9,086 bases of DNA from [Eubacterium] saphenum (lineage in GTDB: Bacteria; Bacillota; Clostridia; Oscillospirales; Ruminococcaceae). The DNA lies in NCBI GenBank assembly GCA_004555635.1, contig SFHN01000037.1:1-9086 (forward strand), given 5' to 3'. The position numbers and the translations under genes were made by a program. Of the stretch, positions 1-6,402 are shown piece by piece. Positions within the stretch are counted from its first letter, which is position 1. Each line of letters begins with the position of its first letter. The notes under the pieces were generated by a model. It ran no database searches and was not told where the DNA came from. It was given only the letters and a program-made list of their open reading frames with translations.

Positions 1-58
1 CATTTTTCGTTTGCGCAAGGCGGATTTTTGCTTTCTCCGCCGAGATTTTTGACACCAT
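1..58 (-). CDS. N-terminal fragment of an unidentified protein, cut by the left edge
   Basis: On the minus strand an ATG at 58-56 opens a frame that stays open to the edge: [20 protein letters not shown] purine-rich AGGGG lies about 6 bases upstream of the ATG and fits a ribosome binding site. The upstream DNA (about 90-105) is TA-rich and could hold a -10 box, but I see no good -35. The 19 residues are basic and lysine-rich, and too few to assign a family. The frame lies downstream of the ROK gene in the same direction, but a terminator separates them, so it is probably its own transcription unit. Confidence 0.45.
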   Translation of the reverse strand, partial: MVSKISAEKAKIRLAQTKN

Positions 59-223
59 TACAATCCCCTCTTTTCCGTCTTTTGTATTCATTTATAATAT
101 ATGGTTTTCGCCGGAAAATGACGAAAGCAGGCACCCGCCAAACTCGCACGGGCATCTTGTCGGGCGGGATCGCACACGCACTCAATCATTCGGGTGTGAC
201 CAGTCAAAACGATTCTCCCCAAC

Positions 224-252
224 AAAAAAAGAGCGTGTTTTGTGCTCTTTTT
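224..252 (-). terminator. Rho-independent terminator after the ROK gene
   Basis: AAAAAGAGC at 226-234 pairs with GCTCTTTTT at 244-252 around a 9-base loop. Read on the minus strand, the GAGC/GCTC stem is followed by a run of seven T. It sits about 50 bases beyond the ROK stop codon at 304-306, so it fits as the end of that transcript. The A and T flanks on both sides mean it could also work in the other direction. Confidence 0.75.
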
Positions 253-303
253 CAGCTTCCTTTTTTAAATCAATCCGCACCGGGTATGCCGCATGCGCTG
301 GCG

Positions 304-1018
304 TTATTCGTCAATGCGCATCTGCGCGGTAAAGACCTGATCTGCAACGATGGTTGCCGCACCGATCAGCCGCACCTCTGCACCGAAGTCCGAGCGGACG
401 ATTTCCACATGTTTTTCATTGCGCGCAAGAATGCGGCGATTGACCTCGCTTTCCAGACGCTCGATCATACTCTGGCCGATGCCGCTGCCCTCATCCCCGA
501 TGATGACCCGCACCGGGTCGACAATATTCACCAGACTTGCCAGAGCAATGGCCAGCTTATCCATAATGGAATACATGGCATGACGGGCTTCGGCATTTTC
601 ACGGCAAAACTCGCTTACTTCTTCAATCGTGGTAAAATTGGCGGTACATTCTTCGTTGACCGTTTCGATAATGCGCGGAATGGTCGCATAGAGTTCCAGA
701 CATCCGCGATTCCCGCACGAGCATTTCGGACCGTCATAATTGATGGAAGAATGTCCGAACTCCCCTTCAAAACCGCTGCCGCTCGAAAACAGCTCGCCGC
801 CCGAAACAATGCCCGCGCCCACGCCGTTTGTAATGCCGACATAGACAAAATCCTCTATGTCCCGTCCGCGGCCGTAATATTTTTCCGCCAGTGCCGAGGC
901 ATTCATCATGTTACGCAAAAAAGCAGGATAGCCTGTTTTTTTGGTAATCATCTCACAGATGGGAACATCCGCGATCCCGTAAAAGTTCGTGGGCTTCAAC
1001 AGCACGCCGCTGCGCACA
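304..1018 (-). CDS. ROK-family protein, C-terminal two thirds; N-terminus replaced at a junction
   Basis: This is the C-terminal part of a ROK protein, a family of sugar kinases and NagC/Mlc-type repressors. About 238 residues are recognisable, from the segment [17 protein letters not shown] to the TAA stop at 304-306. Typical ROK kinases have about 300 residues and repressors about 380. The glycine-rich [16 protein letters not shown] segment, the EGEFGH motif and the zinc motif [10 protein letters not shown] (codons near 753-725) are intact. The usual ENDAN loop that carries the catalytic Asp reads RNMMNA, so kinase activity is doubtful and a regulator is more likely. The N-terminal half, which should hold the DxGGT phosphate loop and any HTH, is missing. 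In its place the frame continues in register into a RapZ fragment and then into antisense of rny, open as far as 1440. No convincing start codon with a ribosome binding site exists, so as it stands the gene is probably broken or an artefact. Confidence 0.8.
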
Positions 1019-1170
1019 TCCACCGCGAAGGCCACAAACTTGCACTGCAGGGAGGAGCTTTCGCAGGCCTCCATGAACTTCACCATCATCATGGGCGGCA
1101 GGTTATCCACGCAGAACGCGCCCAGATCCTCCAGATAACGGGTGGCGACGGTCTTGCCGCCGCCGCTGAG
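1010..1170 (-). pseudogene. rapZ: Fragment of RapZ (YvcJ) RNase adapter / nucleotide-binding protein
   Basis: About 54 codons match the N-terminal end of RapZ. They run from [17 protein letters not shown] (Walker A), through FCVDNLPP (the family signature), to [12 protein letters not shown]. RapZ/YvcJ is an ATP/GTP-binding protein of about 290 residues; in Enterobacteria it directs RNase E to the sRNA GlmZ, and in Bacillus it affects competence. Here the first Walker A glycine and everything before it are lost at about 1170. Everything after VRSG is replaced by ROK sequence at about 1010-1018, so over 80 percent of the gene is absent. The fragment is G+C-rich, with CTG, GTG, GCC and GAT codons, unlike the genes to its right. 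Recognition rests on the VDNLPP signature and Walker loop together. Confidence 0.8.
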
Positions 1171-1183
1171 GATATAGCTCAGC
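1165..1183. other. Chimeric head-to-head junction between rapZ fragment and rny
   Basis: RapZ homology ends, in the minus direction, at the codons for LSGGGKT (1170). RNase Y homology begins on the plus strand at codons LPII (1183-1194). The roughly 12 bases between them code for nothing recognisable. GCTGAG at 1165-1170 is the inverse of CTCAGC at 1178-1183, with 7 bases between, so the join lies in a small inverted repeat. There is no promoter, ribosome binding site or start codon for either gene here, as a natural divergent gene pair would need. A fold-back join during amplification or assembly, or a microhomology-mediated rearrangement, would each leave this pattern. Confidence 0.7.
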
Positions 1184-1188
1184 TCCCG

Positions 1189-2778
1189 ATAATCGCCGTG
1201 CTCATCGGTGTGGCGGCTCTTCTCATTGGCGCGGTCGTTGCGGGCTTCGTATGCTTTAATATGGGCATAAAGCACCGCATAAAGTCGGCAGAGGCTCAGT
1301 TCGAGTCCGCCGAAAAAGAGGTCGCGCGAATCGTCGAAGAAGCCGGAGAAAAAGCCGAAACGATGAAGAAAACGGCGCTCGTAGAAGCTAAGGACGAAAT
1401 CTATCAGATGCGTACCAAGGCGGAGAAAGAAATCCAGCATATGAAATCCGAAGCGGAGCGCGAGCTAAAGGAGCGCCGCGGCGAGATTTCCAGAGCAGAA
1501 CGCAGAATCCAGCAGAAAGAGGAGAACCTCGACAAGAAAACCGACAAGATGGAAAAGCTCGAGGAACAGCTCCACCAGAAGCACAAAAAGGCAGACGAAA
1601 AGGTTGCCGAGGCAGAACAGCTGAAAGCGAACCAGATGGACATTCTCGAGAGAATTTCGGGATTTACCACCGAGCAGGCGAAGGAACACCTGCTCAATAT
1701 GCTCGACAGCGAGCTTAACCACGAAAAGGCGCTCAAGATTTCGGCGTATGAGCAGAAGCTCAAGGACGAGTGCGACGAGCGCGCAAGACAGTATATCTCG
1801 CTCGCTATCGCAAGACTTGCGGCGGACACCGTTTCCGAAACGGCGGTTTCCGTTGTCGCAATTCCGAACGACGAGATGAAGGGCCGTATCATCGGCCGCG
1901 AGGGTAGAAATATCCGCGCTATCGAAACGCTCACGGGCGTTGACCTTATTATCGACGACACTCCCGAGGCAATCACGCTTTCCTGCTTCGACCACGTCAG
2001 ACGCGAGATTGCGAGAATCGCGCTCGAAAGACTTATCACCGACGGCAGAATCCACCCCGCACGCATTGAGGAAACCGTCGAGAAGGCACGCCGCGAGGTT
2101 GAACTCCGCATTAAGCAGGAGGGCGAGCGCGCTGTTATGGAAACCAACGTAAACGGACTGAACCACGAGCTGGTTCGCCTTATCGGACGTCTGAAGTACC
2201 GCACGTCCTACCGCCAGAACGTTCTGAACCACTCGATAGAGGTTGCGCACCTCGCGGGAATTATGGCGAGCGAGCTTGGCGTTGACGCGGCGCTCGCAAG
2301 GCGCGCGGGTCTGCTGCACGATATCGGAAAGGCGCTTGACCACGAAATCGAGGGCAGCCACGTTCAGATAGGCGTTGATGTCTGCAAGAAGTACAAGGAA
2401 AGCCCCGAGGTTATCCACGCTATCGAGGCGCACCACGGCGATGTTGAGTGCAGAACCGTTATCGCGGCGATAGTACAGGCAGCTGACGCAATCAGCGCGG
2501 CGCGTCCTGCGGCGAGAAGCGAGAACTACGAGAACTACATCAAGCGCCTCGAAAAGCTTGAGGAAATCTGCAGCTCGTATCACGGAGTTGAAAAGTCCTA
2601 TGCTATTCAGGCGGGCAGAGAGGTTCGCATAATGATAAAGCCCGACCAGATTTCCGACGACGATATGAAGGTGCTGGCGCGCGATATCGCAAAGCGTATC
2701 GAAAACGAGATGGAGTATCCCGGACAGATTAAGGTTAATCTTATCCGAGAGAGCCGCGCGATTGACTACGCGAAGTAA
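1189..2778 (+). CDS. rny: Ribonuclease Y, start codon lost at junction
   Basis: RNase Y is the membrane-anchored endoribonuclease that starts mRNA decay in Firmicutes. All domains are present. A membrane helix ([20 protein letters not shown]) comes first. A long charged coiled coil runs to about 1790. A KH RNA-binding domain carries GREG at 1894-1905. The HD domain carries [23 protein letters not shown] (HD codons at 2317-2322) and AHHGD. The C-terminus, ending AIDYAK, matches the family. The recognisable 529 codons equal the usual length of about 520 residues. Alignment with the family puts the native ATG at or within a codon or two of 1180, where the frame now reads CAG. The first possible starts left are GTG at 1198, which keeps most of the helix, and ATG at 1261, which removes it. 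Neither has a good ribosome binding site. Upstream in-frame codons are antisense of rapZ/ROK and are not part of the gene. Confidence 0.93.
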   Translation: MIAVLIGVAALLIGAVVAGFVCFNMGIKHRIKSAEAQFESAEKEVARIVEEAGEKAETMKKTALVEAKDEIYQMRTKAEKEIQHMKSEAERELKERRGEISRAERRIQQKEENLDKKTDKMEKLEEQLHQKHKKADEKVAEAEQLKANQMDILERISGFTTEQAKEHLLNMLDSELNHEKALKISAYEQKLKDECDERARQYISLAIARLAADTVSETAVSVVAIPNDEMKGRIIGREGRNIRAIETLTGVDLIIDDTPEAITLSCFDHVRREIARIALERLITDGRIHPARIEETVEKARREVELRIKQEGERAVMETNVNGLNHELVRLIGRLKYRTSYRQNVLNHSIEVAHLAGIMASELGVDAALARRAGLLHDIGKALDHEIEGSHVQIGVDVCKKYKESPEVIHAIEAHHGDVECRTVIAAIVQAADAISAARPAARSENYENYIKRLEKLEEICSSYHGVEKSYAIQAGREVRIMIKPDQISDDDMKVLARDIAKRIENEMEYPGQIKVNLIRESRAIDYAK

Positions 2779-2786
2779 AAAACAAG

Positions 2787-2817
2787 GCTGCTTCCGATTT
2801 TCGGGAGCAGCTTTTTT
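2787..2817 (+). terminator. Rho-independent terminator of rny
   Basis: An 11-base-pair stem (2787-2797 with 2801-2811, one G-T pair) closes a 3-base loop and is followed by six T. It begins 9 bases after the rny stop codon. Stem length, loop and T-run are all strong. Confidence 0.92.
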
Positions 2818-2834
2818 GCGCGCTTATGTTTCCC

Positions 2835-2867
2835 AAATCAAAACGGACTGACAAAAGTCAGTCCGTT
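2835..2867 (-). terminator. Terminator of the thrS/sseB-like operon
   Basis: AACGGACTGAC (2842-2852) pairs perfectly with GTCAGTCCGTT (2857-2867) across a 4-base loop. Read on the minus strand the stem leads into TTTTGATTT. It lies 12 bases beyond the stop of the minus-strand sseB-like gene. Together with the rny terminator it separates the two converging units. Confidence 0.85.
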
Positions 2868-2878
2868 CAATGTGTCTG

Positions 2879-3328
2879 TTACTCCGCAGGCTTTTCGGGC
2901 TGCGGTGCGTATTCCGCAGCGAGAATGTTCATCTCAAACGGGCTGAACACGCGTGAATACTTCGTGCCGGGATTAAGCACCGTGGGCTTGCCCTTAATCG
3001 CATGGAAAAACTTCGCGGTGTTGAGCTTCATAACGTTAAAGGTGTTCCGCTCCTTGCTCGCAAGAACCCTTATCTTGTCGGGGTTCGTGAAAAACGGGAT
3101 AATGCTGTGACCGTTTTTGTCGGTCATCTGAAGCACGTTCATCATCTTGGTTCCGTTTGCGTCAGGCTCGGAAAGCTGCGCTATCGTGAAAATCTCCGCT
3201 GTCATAAGCTCGGGAAGAACCTTCTTCCAAAGCGTCTTTGAAGCATCCGCGTTCGCCTCAAGTATCTTTTCCTCAAGCGGACGGTTAAAATCCTTAAGCT
3301 GCTCGGGGGTTATTGCGTTTTCAGCCAT
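2879..3328 (-). CDS. SseB N-terminal-domain family protein
   Basis: A 149-residue soluble protein resembling the SseB N-terminal domain, a family named after an enhanced-serine-sensitivity protein and widespread in Firmicutes with no settled function. Features that suggest it are an N-terminal helix (LEEKILEANADASKTLWKKVLPELMTAEIFT cut into two halves by the family-like bend), the GHSIIPFFTNPDKIRVL strand-turn where SseB proteins usually have a 'lpvFT' motif, and PTVLNPGTKYSR, equivalent to the 'vlNP' motif. No signal peptide, membrane segment or catalytic motif is visible. The ATG at 3328 follows AGGAAAGGTG at a suitable spacing. The gene starts 18 bases after the thrS stop and has no promoter of its own, so it is probably co-transcribed with thrS. 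The C-terminal tail is proline- and glutamate-rich. The family call is from memory of motifs and is moderately secure. Confidence 0.75.
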   Translation of the reverse strand: MAENAITPEQLKDFNRPLEEKILEANADASKTLWKKVLPELMTAEIFTIAQLSEPDANGTKMMNVLQMTDKNGHSIIPFFTNPDKIRVLASKERNTFNVMKLNTAKFFHAIKGKPTVLNPGTKYSRVFSPFEMNILAAEYAPQPEKPAE

Positions 3329-3346
3329 TTTTCGTCACCTTTCCTG

Positions 3347-5287
3347 TTATCTCGTCTTTTCCGCGTTTTCCTTGATTATCCTTGCGATAACGTCCTCAAG
3401 CGGCGTTGCGCCGAGGTCGCCGTCCTTGCGGCTGCGCAATGCTACCGTGTTGTCCTGAACCTCGTTGTCGCCGACAATGAAGAAGTAGGGTATCTTTTCA
3501 AGCTGCGCCTGACGGATTTTGTAGCCGATTTTCTCGTTGCGGTTGTCAACGGAGGTTCTTATGCCCATGCTTTCGAGCCGAGCGGAAATCGCCTCGCCGT
3601 ATTCCTTCGCGCGGTCGGTTATCGGCAGGATACGAACCTGCTCGGGTGCCATCCAAAGCGGCAGTGCGCCCGCGTACTTCTCAATGAGATACGCAAGCGT
3701 TCTCTCGTAGCAGCCGAGCGATGTGCGGTGAATAATGTACGGGTGCTTCTTAACGCCGTCAACGTCAACATACTCCATACCGAACTTCTCCGCAAGCAGC
3801 ATATCTATCTGAATGGTTACGATAGTATCTTCCTTGCCGAATACGTTCTTGTACTGGATATCAAGCTTCGGTCCGTAGAACGCCGCTTCGTCAATGCCGA
3901 TGGTATACTGAACGCCGAGGTCGTCGAGAATTGTCTTCATAGTAGCCTGCGCGGTTTCCCACTGCTCGGGAGTTCCCTCGTACTTGTTCTTCGGGTTCGC
4001 GGGATCCCACTGCGAGAAGCGGAACGTGCAGTCCTCCAGCATTCCGACGGTGTCAAGGCAGTACTTCGCAAGCTCCAGACAGCCCTTGAACTCCTCCTCA
4101 AGCTGCTCGGGGCGGAGTATCAGGTGTCCCTCGGAAATCGTGAACTGACGAACACGGATAAGTCCGTGCATTTCGCCGCTGTCCTCGTTTCTGAACAGGG
4201 TAGAGGTTTCGCCTAATCTCATCGGCAGGTCGCGGTAGCTGCGCTGCCTGTTCAGGAATACCTGATACTGGAACGGGCAGGTCATCGGGCGCAGGGCAAA
4301 GCACTCCTTGGTTTCGTCGTCGGGGTCGCCGAGAACGAACATTCCGTCAAGGTAGTGGTCCCAGTGTCCGGAGATTTTGTAAAGCTCGCGCTTTGCCATA
4401 TACGGGGTCTTTGTCAGCAGGTAGCCGCGCTTGTACTCCTCGTCCTCAACCCAGCGCTGAAGAAGCTGTATAACCTTTGCGCCCTTTGGCAGCAGGATAG
4501 GCAGACCCTGTCCGATGTAGTCAACCGTTGTGAAGTATTCCAGCTCTCTGCCAAGCTTGTTATGGTCGCGCTTCTTCGCTTCTTCAAGGCGCTCGAGGTG
4601 CGCGTTAAGCTCGTCCTTCGTGGGGAAAGCCGTGCCGTAAATACGGGTGAGCATCTTGTTCTTTTCGCTGCCGCGCCAGTATGCGCCCGTAACAGACGTG
4701 AGCTTGAAGCCCTTTACGGGAGATGTGCTCATAAGGTGCGGGCCTGCGCAAAGGTCGGTGAAATCACCCTGCTTGAAGAAGCTGATTGGCTCGCCCTTGT
4801 CCGCGTGCTCGCGGCAAAGCTCAACCTTATACGGCTCGCCAAGCTCCTCAAGATACTTTATAGCCTCATCGGGAGCCATTGTAAACTGCTCGAGCCTTAT
4901 GCTCTCCTTTACAATCTTCTTCATCTCCGCCTCAATCTTCGTGAGGGTGTCGGCAGTAAAAGGCTCCTCAGTGTCGAAATCGTAGTAGAAACCGTTGTCG
5001 ATAGCAGGACCAATCGCAAGCTTTGTCGCGGGATAAAGGCGCTTTACCGCCTGCGCGAGAATGTGCGAAGCGGTGTGGTTAAACGCGCGCTGCCCCTGCT
5101 CGTCCGCGAATGTCAGAAATCCTACCGTGCAGTCGCGGTCGATTACGGTGCGCAGGTCTGCCGCCGCGCCGTCAATCTCCGCAAGGCACGCGGTCTTTGC
5201 CTCGCCAAGCTCTCTTGCAAGGTCAAACGCCGACATCGCCTGCTCAAGCTCTTTGACTTCTCCGTTTTTCAGTGTTACCTTAATCAT
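3347..5287 (-). CDS. thrS: Threonyl-tRNA synthetase
   Basis: This cytosolic class II enzyme charges tRNA-Thr with threonine and edits mischarged Ser-tRNA-Thr. It is full length at 646 residues (E. coli 642). In order it has a TGS domain (about 1-60); the N2 editing domain with HTASH (H71, H75) and DLCAGPH (C180); and the catalytic core with zinc ligands C337, H388 and H520. Motif 2 is FRNEDSGEMHGLIRVRQF and motif 3 is HRTSLGCYERTLAYLIEKYAG. The anticodon-binding domain follows from about 550. All editing and zinc residues are kept, so it should be active. Motif 3 and RPMTCPFQYQVF differ somewhat from the common HRALLGS and KPMNCPGH forms. I chose the ATG at 5287, because the in-frame ATG at 5296 directly abuts the ribosome binding site. 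It is the first gene of a two-gene unit. Confidence 0.97.
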   Translation of the reverse strand: MIKVTLKNGEVKELEQAMSAFDLARELGEAKTACLAEIDGAAADLRTVIDRDCTVGFLTFADEQGQRAFNHTASHILAQAVKRLYPATKLAIGPAIDNGFYYDFDTEEPFTADTLTKIEAEMKKIVKESIRLEQFTMAPDEAIKYLEELGEPYKVELCREHADKGEPISFFKQGDFTDLCAGPHLMSTSPVKGFKLTSVTGAYWRGSEKNKMLTRIYGTAFPTKDELNAHLERLEEAKKRDHNKLGRELEYFTTVDYIGQGLPILLPKGAKVIQLLQRWVEDEEYKRGYLLTKTPYMAKRELYKISGHWDHYLDGMFVLGDPDDETKECFALRPMTCPFQYQVFLNRQRSYRDLPMRLGETSTLFRNEDSGEMHGLIRVRQFTISEGHLILRPEQLEEEFKGCLELAKYCLDTVGMLEDCTFRFSQWDPANPKNKYEGTPEQWETAQATMKTILDDLGVQYTIGIDEAAFYGPKLDIQYKNVFGKEDTIVTIQIDMLLAEKFGMEYVDVDGVKKHPYIIHRTSLGCYERTLAYLIEKYAGALPLWMAPEQVRILPITDRAKEYGEAISARLESMGIRTSVDNRNEKIGYKIRQAQLEKIPYFFIVGDNEVQDNTVALRSRKDGDLGATPLEDVIARIIKENAEKTR

Positions 5288-5296
5288 AATGAACAT

Positions 5297-5304
5297 CCTT
5301 TCCT
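5297..5304 (-). promoter_or_regulatory. Ribosome binding site that sets the thrS start
   Basis: Read on the minus strand this is AGGAAAGG. It ends directly against an in-frame ATG (5296) but lies 9 bases before the ATG at 5287. Only the second spacing suits initiation, so the protein should begin MIKVTLKNG, as is usual for ThrRS. Confidence 0.8.
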
Positions 5305-5306
5305 AA

Positions 5307-5363
5307 CAGGGCTGTACAAACGCCCTGCCGTTCAATAATATTCGCAGCTTTCCGAAAACTGCG
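5307..5363 (-). promoter_or_regulatory. thrS leader with two small hairpins, no T-box
   Basis: The transcribed leader is about 80 bases. It holds CAGGGC/GCCCTG (5307-5312 with 5322-5327, 9-base loop), just before the ribosome binding site. It also holds CGCAG/CTGCG (5343-5347 with 5359-5363). thrS in many Firmicutes is controlled by a T-box that reads uncharged tRNA-Thr. I looked for the AGGGTGGnACCGCG core on the minus strand and saw none, and the leader is too short for a T-box. The hairpin next to the ribosome binding site could affect translation, but that is inference. Confidence 0.4.
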
Positions 5364-5372
5364 TTACATTCT

Positions 5373-5401
5373 ATTGTACTACTATTTCCCCAAAATGTCA
5401 A
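5373..5401 (-). promoter_or_regulatory. Sigma-A-type promoter of thrS
   Basis: On the minus strand a perfect -35 box TTGACA (5401-5396) is separated by exactly 17 bases from TACAAT (5378-5373). Transcription should start near 5366, giving a leader of about 80 bases before the thrS ATG. Confidence 0.88.
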
Positions 5402-5514
5402 GTTTTCCACTCCCGCTGTTTACCGCAACTCGCGAAACGCGGTGATAATCCGTGCGTTTTGTCCTTTTTCGGGCACAGTTTTGCATAATGCGCGTTGCTT
5501 TCCGCTTTGCCTAC

Positions 5515-5543
5515 TTGATTTTTTCGGCTGTTTTTATTATAAT
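5515..5543 (+). promoter_or_regulatory. Sigma-A-type promoter of the lipoprotein/HD operon
   Basis: TTGATT (5515-5520) and a perfect TATAAT (5538-5543) are separated by 17 bases. Transcription should start near 5550, about 27 bases before the lipoprotein ATG. It is divergent from the thrS promoter. The roughly 110 bases between the two promoters contain only a weak ACCGC/GCGGT inverted repeat (5422-5426, 5439-5443). Confidence 0.85.
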
Positions 5544-5576
5544 GTAATCATCAGAAAATATTCGGGAGGTGGTTTT

Positions 5577-6401
5577 ATGAAAAAGCTTGCGGCAGCGCTG
5601 GCGCTTTTGTGCGCGGTGTGCCTTTCGGGGTGCAATCTCGAAAACGAGGAAAGCTCGCACGTTTATACTCAGCAGCAAAGCGAAACTCCGCCCGAACAAT
5701 CGGAGCCTGCCACGCTTCAGACAACCACCGCCGATACGACAGCAACAACCTCGCTGTCAACCTCCGACGTTATTCCCGAGGCAATTCAGACGCCGCGCGT
5801 TGACGGAAACCGCCTGTCGTATACGATAATGAATGTATACTCCGAGGGGGAGTATTACACCGTCGAAATCTCGGGCGTAAAATACGACGGAGGCAGCGGT
5901 ACAGATATCGACACGACCTATATAAAGGGTGAGCTTTACGGTGACTTTCGGCTTGATTTGCTGAAAAAGGGCGAGATTATCGACAGCTACAAGATAAACG
6001 TGCCGCGCGACGACCGCTTTCTTATCCTTGAAAGCGTTGTTGACAGCCTTTCATACGGCTGCGAGCTTATCTCGAACAAGCGCGAATTCGGCGCGGACGA
6101 ATACCCCGACCTTATTCAGCTTGACTTCCACATACAAAACGAAACGGAAGCGCCGCAGTACGCGCGGTATTTCTCGGTGTTCGGCGCAAAGGTGTGCGAG
6201 GTTCCCGTGCTGGAAAACGGCAAGAAAAGCGCCCCCTACGGAACTCACCCGAAGATGAAGTCGGCAGGACTTATGACGCAGAATATCACCGCGGAAACAA
6301 CCGGCGGAAACTATACCGTTATCAAGTACGAATACACCTTTGACATTGAGGCGCACTGCCTTAACAAGAAAAAGGTTAAGTTTACGGGCTGGGAGGACTA
6401 A
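5577..6401 (+). CDS. Putative lipoprotein with Thr/Ser-rich linker, function unknown
   Basis: A 274-residue exported lipoprotein. MKKLAAALALLCAVCLSGC is a lipoprotein signal peptide with lipobox LSGC and acylated Cys19. It is followed by a low-complexity Gln/Glu/Pro/Thr/Ser segment to about residue 65, which would act as a wall-spanning tether. The remaining 200 residues look like a beta-rich extracellular domain, with alternating polar and aromatic stretches such as YYTVEISGVKYDGG, YTVIKYEYTFDIEAHCLNKKKV and repeated Tyr. I recognise no family or catalytic motif. The ATG at 5577 has GGAGG 7 bases upstream; the frame is open further 5', but the signal peptide fixes the start here. The next gene starts one base after the stop, so the two are expressed together. 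The product should be on the outer face of the cell membrane. Confidence 0.88.
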   Translation: MKKLAAALALLCAVCLSGCNLENEESSHVYTQQQSETPPEQSEPATLQTTTADTTATTSLSTSDVIPEAIQTPRVDGNRLSYTIMNVYSEGEYYTVEISGVKYDGGSGTDIDTTYIKGELYGDFRLDLLKKGEIIDSYKINVPRDDRFLILESVVDSLSYGCELISNKREFGADEYPDLIQLDFHIQNETEAPQYARYFSVFGAKVCEVPVLENGKKSAPYGTHPKMKSAGLMTQNITAETTGGNYTVIKYEYTFDIEAHCLNKKKVKFTGWED

Positions 6402-6402
6402 T

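Noticed and set aside
304..1170. A genuine RapZ-ROK two-domain fusion protein
   Set aside because: Both domains are cut through the middle (RapZ after about 60 residues, ROK without its phosphate loop), and no start codon with a ribosome binding site exists.
28..1185. Plus-strand open frame continuous with rny, giving a 916-residue protein
   Set aside because: The first 385 or so residues are antisense of ROK and RapZ, with no family likeness. RNase Y homology starts only at about 1183.
1171..1440. Minus-strand frame extending the ROK/RapZ fusion upstream
   Set aside because: This part is antisense of the rny membrane helix and coiled coil. It has no ribosome binding site and no protein-like pattern.
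1404..2583. Long minus-strand frames inside rny
   Set aside because: Both are shadows of a clearly real plus-strand gene, with skewed Ser/Arg or Leu/Val composition.
2842..2867. Possible mobile-element end, from its perfect inverted repeat
   Set aside because: Position just after a stop codon, a 4-base loop and a T-run on the minus strand make it an ordinary terminator.
4355..5338. 327-residue plus-strand frame opposite thrS
   Set aside because: It is antisense of a full-length conserved ThrRS and runs through its promoter; no start signal.
5297..5560. T-box riboswitch for thrS
   Set aside because: The core motif is not present on the minus strand, and the predicted transcript start leaves only about 80 bases.
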